5,947 nucleotides of DNA from positions 1 to 5,947 of the forward strand of contig JADFJZ010000118.1 of assembly GCA_022565195.1 (NCBI GenBank), given 5' to 3'. Position 1 is the stretch's first letter. The number at the start of each line of letters is the position of its first letter. Position numbers and translations under genes: made by a program. Shown here one piece after another: positions 1-5,635 of this stretch. The notes beneath the pieces are model-generated. The model was not told the origin of the DNA and searched no databases. It was given only the letters and a program-made list of their open reading frames with translations. Source of the DNA: Planctomycetota bacterium. Lineage in GTDB: Bacteria > Planctomycetota > Phycisphaerae > UBA1845 > CAIVHJ01.

Positions 1-1529
1 TCGAAGGCGCCAGTTCAGCGCGCATCGGCTATGCGGTTCGGAGACGCGGCATCCTCAAAGTGGCTACGAACGACTTCCTCAATCGCGAAGTGATCATGCA
101 CATCTATGACGTCAAGGATCTTGTCCACCCGGTGGAGAACCATCGCGATGCGCCGGACTTTAGCCTGGCCGCGACTCGGGAGAAAAGCAACCGGTCGGCG
201 AGGCGTGGATCTCCGTTTGACCGCAATTCGGGGCCCGATGTCGATCCGCGTGAATCGTACGAACGAGACTACCAGAGCGAGCAGCTCGCCGAGTTGGTCG
301 AATTGGTCAGGCAGCACGTCTCCCCGCAGAGCTGGCGCTCCAGCGGCGGCGCCCACGCGACCATTCATGCCCGGGCCGACGGGAATCTCGTGATCACCCA
401 GACCTCGGCGGCCCACCGCGAGATCTTCAACCTGCTGAACCTTTTGCGCGAGGACGACGCGGTCCAGATCGCCATCGAGGCCCGGTTCCTCACTGTCAAC
501 CACAACTTCCTGGAAGACATGGGAATCGATCTCAACGTCGTACTCAACAACGGCAGCGCCGGCTTCGACCAGGCCTTCAGCGGGGGCAATGCTGCGTTCG
601 ACCCGGCTACGGGATCGCGCTTGCTCTTGCCGCGGAATTTCTCGCGTCTGGGTTTCGGTCCCGCAGTCCCGGGAGGCTTGGGCGTCCCGCTTGGCGGCGT
701 GGTCACTCCGGATCAGCCGTTCGGCAACGTTGGGTTCGTGCCTCAAAACCGGGGAAGCGGCAACGGCAACTTCTACACGCCGATCCCGATCAATACGAAC
801 CTCCGAGGTTACACGGACCCGTCCACTCTGGCCTCTGATGTACCGGGTTCGTTCGCCGGCAACACGCTGGCGCCGGCGCTGCAGATCGCGGGCAGTTTCC
901 TGGACAGCATCCAGGTCGATTTCCTGATTCGGGCGACTCAGGCGGACCAGCGCACCAGCACCTTGATCGCGCCCAAGCTGATCATGACCAACGGCCAGCA
1001 ATCCTGGATCGCGATCACGGAAGAGCAAAACTTCGTTTCCCAGTTGGATCCCGTGGTCGCGTCGGGTGCGGCGGCCCAAGCGCCGATCATCCAGACACTC
1101 AACACCGGCGCCGTGCTCAACGTGCAAGCCACCGTCTCGCCGGACCGCCGCTATGTGACCATGAACGTCCAGCCCGGCGTCGGACGGCTGATCGCCATCA
1201 ACACCTTCCAGTTCAGCGGCGGACCGATCACCGGCGTCGGCGCTCCCGGTTTCGTGCAGTTGCCGATCATTCAGCGTCAACAAGTGAAGACCACCGTCAC
1301 GGTGCCCGACGGCGGCACGTTGCTCATCGGTGGGCAGAAGCTGACCTTCGAGACGGAGAGCGAGGCCGGCGTGCCGATTCTGTCCAAGATTCCGATCCTC
1401 AAACGATTGTACTCCAGCAAGGCCACCATCAAGGACGAGCAAGTATTGCTGATCCTGATCAAACCGGAGATTCTCATCAAGGAGGAGCAGGAAGAGTTGG
1501 CTCATCCGACGCTCAGTTCGTTGCGCTAG
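1..1529 (+). CDS. Secretin (GspD/PilQ-type outer-membrane pore protein), 5' partial
   Basis: C-terminal part of a secretin, the outer-membrane ring protein of type II secretion or type IV pilus machines. The frame is open from base 3 with no stop, giving 508 residues plus whatever lies upstream; a GTG at 60 is in frame, but the 19 codons before it (ending RRRGILK) continue a domain that reads into IYDVKDLV, so GTG is not the real start. Numbering from base 3: an N-domain-like segment with 'GNLVITQTSAAHREIFNLL' lies around residues 97-150, the β-domain entry 'QIAIEARFLTVNHNFLEDMG' from 155, a Gly/Asn/Pro-rich stretch at about 180-290, 'DFLIRATQADQRTSTLIAPK' from 306, then the secretin signature 'VPDGGTLLIGG' from 434 and 'VPILSKIPILKRL' from 457, ending 'LLILIKPEILI'. 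The C-terminal signature is complete, so the gene is intact at its 3' end. Which machine it serves cannot be decided without upstream genes; no pilotin, GspE or GspF gene is visible. Confidence 0.93.
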   Translation, partial: EGASSARIGYAVRRRGILKVATNDFLNREVIMHIYDVKDLVHPVENHRDAPDFSLAATREKSNRSARRGSPFDRNSGPDVDPRESYERDYQSEQLAELVELVRQHVSPQSWRSSGGAHATIHARADGNLVITQTSAAHREIFNLLNLLREDDAVQIAIEARFLTVNHNFLEDMGIDLNVVLNNGSAGFDQAFSGGNAAFDPATGSRLLLPRNFSRLGFGPAVPGGLGVPLGGVVTPDQPFGNVGFVPQNRGSGNGNFYTPIPINTNLRGYTDPSTLASDVPGSFAGNTLAPALQIAGSFLDSIQVDFLIRATQADQRTSTLIAPKLIMTNGQQSWIAITEEQNFVSQLDPVVASGAAAQAPIIQTLNTGAVLNVQATVSPDRRYVTMNVQPGVGRLIAINTFQFSGGPITGVGAPGFVQLPIIQRQQVKTTVTVPDGGTLLIGGQKLTFETESEAGVPILSKIPILKRLYSSKATIKDEQVLLILIKPEILIKEEQEELAHPTLSSLR

Positions 1530-1555
1530 TGTTTGGAGTGCCGTCGATTGATGAA

Positions 1556-1624
1556 TGTGCCACTGCTCTGGAGCAGTGCTTTCCCGCAGCGTTTGCTCAA
1601 ACACTGCTCAAGAGCAGTGGCACA
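1556..1624. repeat. Nested palindromic repeat (REP/BIME- or MITE-like)
   Basis: Two 23-nt arms (1556-1578 and 1602-1624) are reverse complements at 22 of 23 positions (only 1570/1610 mismatch); the outer 14 bp (1556-1569 with 1611-1624, starting TGTGCCACTGCTCT) are perfect. Each arm also contains its own palindrome, CACTGCTC-NN-GAGCAGTG, at 1561-1578 and 1602-1619. The 23-nt centre holds a small GTTTG-CT-CAAAC hairpin (1591-1602, touching the right arm). The sequence can therefore fold as two short hairpins or one long stem. It starts 26 bp after the secretin stop and is not followed by a T-run. This layout resembles paired REP units or a very short non-autonomous element; family membership is inferred and copy number is unknown from this window. 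Confidence 0.7.
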
Positions 1625-1690
1625 CGGTGCACAATACGCGAGATGAAGCACTAATGCTTGTATTCGCGGCCCGGCAATGAGAGAATAATC

Positions 1691-1727
1691 GGCCCCGGAT
1701 CCACGTTGGCTTCGGGGCCTGTTCTTT
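1691..1727 (+). terminator. Terminator-shaped hairpin just upstream of the YdjY-domain gene
   Basis: GGCCCCG (1691-1697) pairs exactly with CGGGGCC (1713-1719); a G-T wobble (1698/1712) and an A-T pair (1699/1711) extend it to 9 bp. Inside, CCA (1701-1703) can pair with TGG (1707-1709). The stem is followed at once by TGTTCTTT (1720-1727), six T in eight. This is the form of an intrinsic terminator on the + strand, suited to ending the secretin transcript about 190 nt after its stop. It ends 10 bp before the ATG of the next gene, so it could instead act as a leader attenuator, or the downstream mRNA could begin inside or after it. Confidence 0.5.
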
Positions 1728-1737
1728 GCGCGGACCC

Positions 1738-2895
1738 ATGAGCGTCGCACTCTTGACATTGTATCTCGGCTTCGGCCCGGCGGCCGTCGCAGGTGATCCG
1801 CAGCCGGTCCCGTTGGTGTTGCACGCATTGCACTCGGCTGATGCCAAGCCCTTCATGCCCGGCGTGCGGATCAACTGGCAAGCCCGGGAGGTCGAAGTCG
1901 CCGGCGTTGTCGTGCTGCGTGAAGGCATGTTGGAGTTATTCGCGTGCAGTCCGAACACGCGCGAGCATGAGAGCATCGTGCGCATCAGCGCCCGGCCGAC
2001 GCACGTGTACCAGGCGCTGGGCCTGCTGGGCCTGGAGCCGGGCAGCCCGCCGCGCTGGGATCCTGAGAAGGAGCGCGGCTTCGCAGCTACGGGTCCGAGG
2101 CTCCGACTCCGCGTGCGCTATCAGCGCGACGGCCGCCTCCATACGGATGGAATCCACAAGTGGATGTGGAACATCATGACCGACGAGCCCGCCTCGCCGA
2201 CCCCGTGGGTGTTCAGCGGTTCGCTGCGGGAAGACCCCGGGCGTCTGGCGGCGGACTTTGAAGGGACGGTGGTTTGCGTCGTTGATTTCCAAGCGGCGCT
2301 GATCTCGCTGCCGCAATCGTACTCCGACCGCAACGAAGACTTGTGGCTGCGACCCCACGCCGAGCGCATCCCGCCGCTCGGATCACCCTGCGTGTTGTTG
2401 ATCCAGGCGGTGCCGGAATCGCTTCGGATCATCAGAATAGGGCGCTACGGCGGGCTGACACTGGATGGCCGACCTGTCGGCAGAGTGGAGTTGGCAAAGG
2501 AGCTGGTGCAGGATCTGAGCACGCATCCGGATTTGACGATTGAGGTTGTCGCGGATCCCGCAGCGCTCCAGGCTGACCTCGAAGCCATCCTGAAGAACGC
2601 AGGACGGGCGGGCGTGCCCACGGAGCGCTGTACGGTGACGCGGGAAGACTTGGAGCCCGTTGCGGACGTGAATGCGGACGCGATCATCACGTTGCTGTAT
2701 CGACCCGTTGACGTGCCGAGCGGCGTGTTCCACAATATACGGGCGGGGCTGCTCGCGGTTTCGAGTCGCCTGAGCACGATCGCAGAGGCCGTCTCCCGTG
2801 GCACGGAATCGCTGAGGAGTTTCCTGCAGACCCACGAGAAGGCTGATCGCCAAGCGTCATCAACGCCAGCGGGCACGCCGGCACGGAACGAGTAA
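1738..2895 (+). CDS. Secreted YdjY-domain protein with ExbD/TolR-like C-terminal region
   Basis: Product of 385 residues from ATG 1738; in-frame TTG at 1726 (adding MRGP) is an alternative that would give the signal peptide a basic residue but overlaps the terminator T-tract. The first 18 residues are hydrophobic and end AVA-GD, a plausible signal peptidase I site, so the protein is probably periplasmic. Residues about 41-225 match what I recall of the YdjY domain: 'VRINWQAREVEVAGVVVLREG', then 'LELFACSPNTREHES' at 66-79, 'PWVFSGS' at 156-162, 'CVVDFQAALISLP' at 180-192 and 'DLWLRPHAERIPP' at 201-213. The domain is named after E. coli YdjY and its biochemical role is not established. Residues about 229-302 look different: 'LTLDGRPVGRVELAKELVQDL', a β-strand 'TIEVVADP', and a helix ending 'AGRAGVP', as in the periplasmic domain of ExbD/TolR but without the membrane helix. 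The last 60 residues are helical then Ser/Thr/Pro/Ala-rich. The stop is 2 bp before kdsD, implying co-transcription. Confidence 0.8.
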   Translation: MSVALLTLYLGFGPAAVAGDPQPVPLVLHALHSADAKPFMPGVRINWQAREVEVAGVVVLREGMLELFACSPNTREHESIVRISARPTHVYQALGLLGLEPGSPPRWDPEKERGFAATGPRLRLRVRYQRDGRLHTDGIHKWMWNIMTDEPASPTPWVFSGSLREDPGRLAADFEGTVVCVVDFQAALISLPQSYSDRNEDLWLRPHAERIPPLGSPCVLLIQAVPESLRIIRIGRYGGLTLDGRPVGRVELAKELVQDLSTHPDLTIEVVADPAALQADLEAILKNAGRAGVPTERCTVTREDLEPVADVNADAIITLLYRPVDVPSGVFHNIRAGLLAVSSRLSTIAEAVSRGTESLRSFLQTHEKADRQASSTPAGTPARNE

Positions 2896-2897
2896 CT

Positions 2898-3905
2898 ATG
2901 ACGGAACAAACCACATCGACGGGAATCGACGTTCTCTCCGTGGGACGCCGCATTGTCACCAAGGAGCGTGACGGCCTAAGCCAAGTATTGGAGTTGCTGG
3001 ACGAGTCGTTCGTTCGCGCCGTGGAAGTGCTCCTGAATTGCACCGGGCGCGTGGCGGTTTGCGGCATGGGCAAGGCCGGCCTGATCGGCAGCAAGATCGC
3101 CGCAACGCTTTCCAGCACGGGAACGCCGGCTTACGACTTGCACCCGGTCGAAGCCATTCACGGCGACCTGGGCATGGTTCATCCCGAGGACGTCATTCTG
3201 GCAATGTCCAACAGCGGCGAGTCCGGCGAACTGGTCAGACTGATTCCGCAACTGAAGAAGATCGGCTGTGACGTGATTTTGATCACCGGCCGAGTCGAAT
3301 CGCGCGGCGCCAAGTTGAGCGACATTGTCCTGAGCATGGGCAAGCTGGAGGAAGCCTGCCCGCTGGGCATGGCCCCGAGCACCTCGACCACCGCCATGCT
3401 GGCCATCGGCGATGCCCTGGCGCTGACGGTTTCGGAGATCAAAGGCTTCGACCGCGAACAATACGCAGCCGTACACCCCGGCGGAGCACTGGGGCGCAGC
3501 TTGATGCGCGTCGAGGAAATCATGCGTACCGCCGACAACTGCCCGGTGATCCGCGACGGCGGAACCGTGCAGGATTATCTGGACCACGTCAGCGCCGCGC
3601 CGGCCCGCGCGGGAGCGGCCATGATCGTGGATGACCGGGGCGAACTCTGCGGAATCTTCACCAACGGCGACCTGTGCCGGTTGGCTGGGCAGGTTGAGAA
3701 TCCGCGGGCCCAGAAATTACAGGACGTGATGACCCACAATCCCAAGGCCGTCAGCGTCGGCGATCGAGTGGCGCAGGCCCTCGAACTGATGCAGCGGTTC
3801 GGGATCGACGAAATACCCGTGGTCGACGATCACAAGCTGGTCGTCGGCCTGATTGACATCCAGGACTTACTCGCCGCGGGTTTCTCGCTGTTCGACGCGC
3901 GCTAA
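2898..3905 (+). CDS. kdsD: D-arabinose-5-phosphate isomerase (KdsD/KpsF/GutQ family)
   Basis: Cytoplasmic enzyme interconverting D-ribulose 5-phosphate and D-arabinose 5-phosphate, the first committed step to Kdo, the inner-core sugar of lipopolysaccharide. The 335-residue length is close to E. coli KdsD (328). An N-terminal SIS domain (about 40-185) shows 'AVCGMGKAGLIGSKIAATL', 'HPVEAIHGDLGMV', 'SNSGESGEL' and 'EEACPLGMAPSTSTT', followed by 'HPGGALGR'. The residues described as catalytic in E. coli KdsD (Lys59, Glu111, Glu152, His193) fall at exactly those numbers here. Two CBS domains follow: about 208-268 with 'GIFTNGDLCRL' (usual form TDGDLRR) and about 277-330 with 'GIDEIPVVDDHKLVVGLIDIQDLL'. 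The ATG is 2 bp after the preceding stop, with only a weak GGA upstream, so translational coupling is likely. Whether it serves LPS or a capsule (KpsF role) cannot be told from neighbours; no kdsA, kdsB or kdsC is visible. The symbol kpsF is equally used for this family. Confidence 0.95.
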   Translation: MTEQTTSTGIDVLSVGRRIVTKERDGLSQVLELLDESFVRAVEVLLNCTGRVAVCGMGKAGLIGSKIAATLSSTGTPAYDLHPVEAIHGDLGMVHPEDVILAMSNSGESGELVRLIPQLKKIGCDVILITGRVESRGAKLSDIVLSMGKLEEACPLGMAPSTSTTAMLAIGDALALTVSEIKGFDREQYAAVHPGGALGRSLMRVEEIMRTADNCPVIRDGGTVQDYLDHVSAAPARAGAAMIVDDRGELCGIFTNGDLCRLAGQVENPRAQKLQDVMTHNPKAVSVGDRVAQALELMQRFGIDEIPVVDDHKLVVGLIDIQDLLAAGFSLFDAR

Positions 3906-3928
3906 GCGGCGCACCCCGGGACATTGAA

Positions 3929-4663
3929 ATGAACAACAAGCATGACGATCCGTATACGTTGACCAAGGAGACTTGGCGCATTTTCCGCATCATGTCGGAG
4001 TTCGTGGACGGCTTCGAGGTCATGTCGGCCGTCGGTCCGGCGGTAAGCATTTTCGGATCGTCGCGCGCGACGCCGGACGACCGCTACTACCAACAGGCGC
4101 AGACCCTGGCGGCCAAGTTCGTCGAACAGGGCCTGGCAGTCATCACCGGCGGTGGGCCGGGCATTATGGAAGCCGCCAACAAAGGCGCCTTCGAAGCCAA
4201 CGGCACCAGCGTCGGCCTGAACATCACCCTGCCCGAGGAACAACTCCCCAACGAATACCAGAACGTCGCCCTCGATTTCCGCTATTTCTTCTGCCGCAAG
4301 GTCATGTTTGTGAAGTACGCGCTGGCCTTCGTGTGCTTCCCGGGCGGGTTCGGAACCATGGATGAGTTCTTCGAATCCATGACGCTCATCCAGACTGAAA
4401 AATCAAGAAAGATGCCGGTGGTGTTGTTCGGCAGCGAATTCTGGGAGCCGCTGCGAAAATGGATGGAAACGATCATGCGCGACCAACACGGCTACATCGG
4501 GCCGGACGACCTGGAGCTGTTCCACATCGTCGACGACCTCGATGAGGCCGTCTCATGCGTCATCAGCGGATGCCCGGAAGAGATGGCAGCGCTCAAAGAG
4601 GAACGATCCACGCGGTTGGGCATTGCCGCCAAGGCACCTTCCGTCCGCGACCCGCTGCTGTAG
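3929..4663 (+). CDS. LOG-family Rossmann-fold protein (TIGR00730; nucleotide 5'-monophosphate phosphoribohydrolase type)
   Basis: A 244-residue cytoplasmic protein of the 'Lonely Guy' family, whose characterised members release the free base from cytokinin riboside or related nucleoside 5'-monophosphates; in bacteria the physiological substrate is often unknown. Visible hallmarks are 'VSIFGSSRATPDDRYYQQA' (39-57), the phosphate-binding 'GGGPGIMEAANKGA' (74-87), 'YFFCRKVMFVKYA' (119-131) with Arg123-Lys124, and the diagnostic 'PGGFGTMDE' (138-146), where Arg123 and Glu146 correspond to the usual catalytic pair. The N-terminal segment 'ETWRIFRIMSEFVDGFE' is typical of the longer bacterial subgroup. 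Sequence 'LIQTEKSRKMPVVLFG' and 'FWEPL' follow as expected, so the protein looks complete and active. ATG 3929 lies 23 bp after kdsD with GGG (3918-3920) about 8 bp upstream as a weak ribosome site; it is probably the last gene of the ydjY-kdsD-LOG transcript. Confidence 0.93.
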   Translation: MNNKHDDPYTLTKETWRIFRIMSEFVDGFEVMSAVGPAVSIFGSSRATPDDRYYQQAQTLAAKFVEQGLAVITGGGPGIMEAANKGAFEANGTSVGLNITLPEEQLPNEYQNVALDFRYFFCRKVMFVKYALAFVCFPGGFGTMDEFFESMTLIQTEKSRKMPVVLFGSEFWEPLRKWMETIMRDQHGYIGPDDLELFHIVDDLDEAVSCVISGCPEEMAALKEERSTRLGIAAKAPSVRDPLL

Positions 4664-4691
4664 CGTCAGACCGCGTGTCTCGCGGAGATCT

Positions 4692-4850
4692 GGCCACAAA
4701 GACACCAAGGCACAAAGATGAGAGACTGAAGAAGAAGAAGAAGAAGAAGAAGACAAACAACAATACAGGCAATGTCGAGCGGCCAAGCATGTCCGCCCGG
4801 ATCCCGAAATCTCAAATCCGCGATCTTCGTGTCTTGGTGCCTTCGTGGCC
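4692..4850. repeat. Inverted repeat of 8-bp CAC(A/C/G)AAG(A/G) units between convergent genes
   Basis: The left arm (4692-4719) and right arm (4823-4850) are 28 nt each and reverse-complementary at 24 positions. Each arm is GGC plus three 8-mers: on the + strand CACAAAGA, CACCAAGG, CACAAAGA at 4695-4718, and on the minus strand CACGAAGG, CACCAAGA, CACGAAGA. The differences are all transitions; transcribed from the minus strand, three of the four become G-U pairs, so the stem is better preserved in that direction. The 103-nt interior contains the (GAA)8 tract and, at 4805-4818, short AAATC-type repeats. The element sits 28 bp after the LOG gene stop and ends 12 bp before the methyltransferase stop, so it could act as a bidirectional transcript end. 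Similar CACGAAG-type repeats occur between genes in planctomycetes and related phyla, to my recollection. Confidence 0.7.
4728..4751 (+). repeat. (GAA)8 trinucleotide microsatellite
   Basis: Eight perfect tandem GAA units, followed by GAC. It lies in the interior of the inverted repeat between the two convergent genes and is not inside any convincing coding frame; translated frames here give only Lys, Glu/Arg or Ser/Phe homopolymer runs. Such a tract is prone to unit gain or loss by slippage. Confidence 0.95.
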
Positions 4851-4861
4851 CAATTTCCCCT

Positions 4862-5530
4862 TCAGGCCGCTGCGGAACCGATTTGCAAATGGCGGGCGAA
4901 GGCGGGCGGAAAGTTCCACAACACCGAGCGGCGCGCGAACTGATGGTGTGCGATTTCCCGATCCAGGTAGGCCGAGCGATACTGGGCTTTCTTGCGCGCC
5001 GCCCCCACGCCGACCGCGGCCTTCAAATCTCGCAAGCCAATGTACTCGAAGTAACTCAACACACAGTCGGCCTTGGCCTGACGCTTCAGAATATCGAGAA
5101 TGGACTTGATGTCCCGCAAGTGAAACGCATTCAGGGGCAGTCCTGAGATGATGAAATCGTATTCGAGCAGGCCCTGCACGCTCTGCAAGTATTGGCCGAA
5201 TAGTCGTACGCGGCCCTGCCGATAATGATCTTGCAGAGGCCCTTTGTCCAGGCAATTGCTTTGGAGGTGCGCGGCCAAAGCCGGATCAGCCTCGCAAATA
5301 TCGAGTCGATCTTCAGGACCGACCAAAGGTGCGATATGGCGCGTGACCGCGCCGGTGCCGGCGCCGAGTTCGAGAATGTTCACCGGCCTGTCATGCTGCG
5401 ATAATGGCTGAACCAGTGCCCGGGCCAGACGGGCAGACGACGGAACAACCGCCCCAATCTGCTGAGGGCGGGCCAGAAACCGCTTCAGAAACGAAATAGA
5501 CTCGTGCAATCGTGACATTATTACATCCAT
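4862..5530 (-). CDS. Class I SAM-dependent methyltransferase, phospholipid N-methyltransferase (PmtA)-like
   Basis: A 222-residue protein, a usual length for small bacterial phospholipid N-methyltransferases, which methylate phosphatidylethanolamine stepwise towards phosphatidylcholine at the inner membrane. From ATG 5530 the N-terminus reads 'FLKRFLARPQQIGAVVPSSARLARAL' (14-39), an amphipathic opening typical of this group. SAM-binding motif I is 'NILELGAGTGAVT' (51-63), an acidic Glu80 or Asp82 ends strand 2 ('DICEAD'), motif IV is 'YDFIISGLPLNAF' (124-136), followed by 'VLSYFEYIG' (157-165) and a terminal 'NFPPAF' (206-211). There is no predicted membrane helix. A second ATG four codons in (5516-5518) is also possible; neither has a clear ribosome site. 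It is convergent with the LOG gene and divergent from gpmI. Relatives are often auto-named rRNA adenine dimethylase-like, so the family fold is secure but the lipid substrate is inference. Confidence 0.82.
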   Translation of the reverse strand: MDVIMSRLHESISFLKRFLARPQQIGAVVPSSARLARALVQPLSQHDRPVNILELGAGTGAVTRHIAPLVGPEDRLDICEADPALAAHLQSNCLDKGPLQDHYRQGRVRLFGQYLQSVQGLLEYDFIISGLPLNAFHLRDIKSILDILKRQAKADCVLSYFEYIGLRDLKAAVGVGAARKKAQYRSAYLDREIAHHQFARRSVLWNFPPAFARHLQIGSAAA

Positions 5531-5571
5531 GATAGCAGTTCAGCCCTGGCGCTTCCAATGTTTCCGGCCGC

Positions 5572-5580
5572 TGTTATATT
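5572..5580 (+). promoter_or_regulatory. Extended -10 element, candidate gpmI promoter
   Basis: TGTTATATT contains TGn followed by TATATT (5575-5580), five of six matches to TATAAT, in the only AT-rich patch of the 105-bp divergent gap. No good -35 is present (CTTCCA at 5552-5557, 17-bp spacing, 3 of 6), consistent with an extended -10 promoter. The start would be near 5587, leaving a leader of about 50 nt before the GTG of gpmI. The overlapping complement TATAAC (5578 to 5573) could serve the minus-strand methyltransferase in the same way. Confidence 0.4.
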
Positions 5581-5621
5581 CGGGCTTGGCCTGAGGCTAT
5601 TCCGCCCATTTCGAGCCTGAC

Positions 5622-5626
5622 GGGAG
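5622..5626 (+). promoter_or_regulatory. Ribosome binding site supporting the GTG start of gpmI
   Basis: GGGAG lies 9 nt before GTG 5636 and is the best Shine-Dalgarno match near it. No ATG is available upstream in frame that would fit the family's N-terminus, so this site helps decide the start. Confidence 0.5.
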
Positions 5627-5635
5627 ATTCGCGAC

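Noticed and set aside
60..62. GTG as start codon of the secretin
   Set aside because: The reading frame continues upstream to the window edge with sequence that fits the preceding domain, and a start here would leave the protein without signal peptide or N-terminal domains.
15..1604. 529-codon open frame on the minus strand across the secretin gene
   Set aside because: It mirrors the secretin in antisense, its translation is a low-complexity Arg/Asp/Glu/Gly-rich sequence typical of antisense frames in GC-rich DNA, and the + strand has unmistakable secretin motifs.
1633..1664. Small nested hairpin (AATAC...GTATT with inner AAGCA-CTAA-TGCTT)
   Set aside because: Stems of only 5 bp separated by unpaired bases; weak compared with the adjacent repeat and terminator, so it is not listed as a feature.
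1753..1758. Perfect TTGACA (-35 hexamer)
   Set aside because: It lies inside the signal-peptide codons of the YdjY-domain gene and the expected -10 position (1776-1781) is CCCGGC, so no promoter is supported.
2976..3587. 203-codon minus-strand open frame inside kdsD
   Set aside because: Antisense shadow; kdsD carries all catalytic residues on the + strand and the antisense product has no recognisable motif.
4664..4861. CRISPR array or tandem direct-repeat array
   Set aside because: Repeat units are 8 bp, contiguous and in opposite orientation at the two ends, with no spacer-repeat regularity.
4555..5109. 184-codon + strand open frame running from the end of the LOG gene through the repeat region
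   Set aside because: It starts inside the LOG gene in another frame, crosses the (GAA)8 tract as a poly-Lys run and ends antisense to the methyltransferase; composition is Arg/Ser/Pro-rich with no family resemblance.
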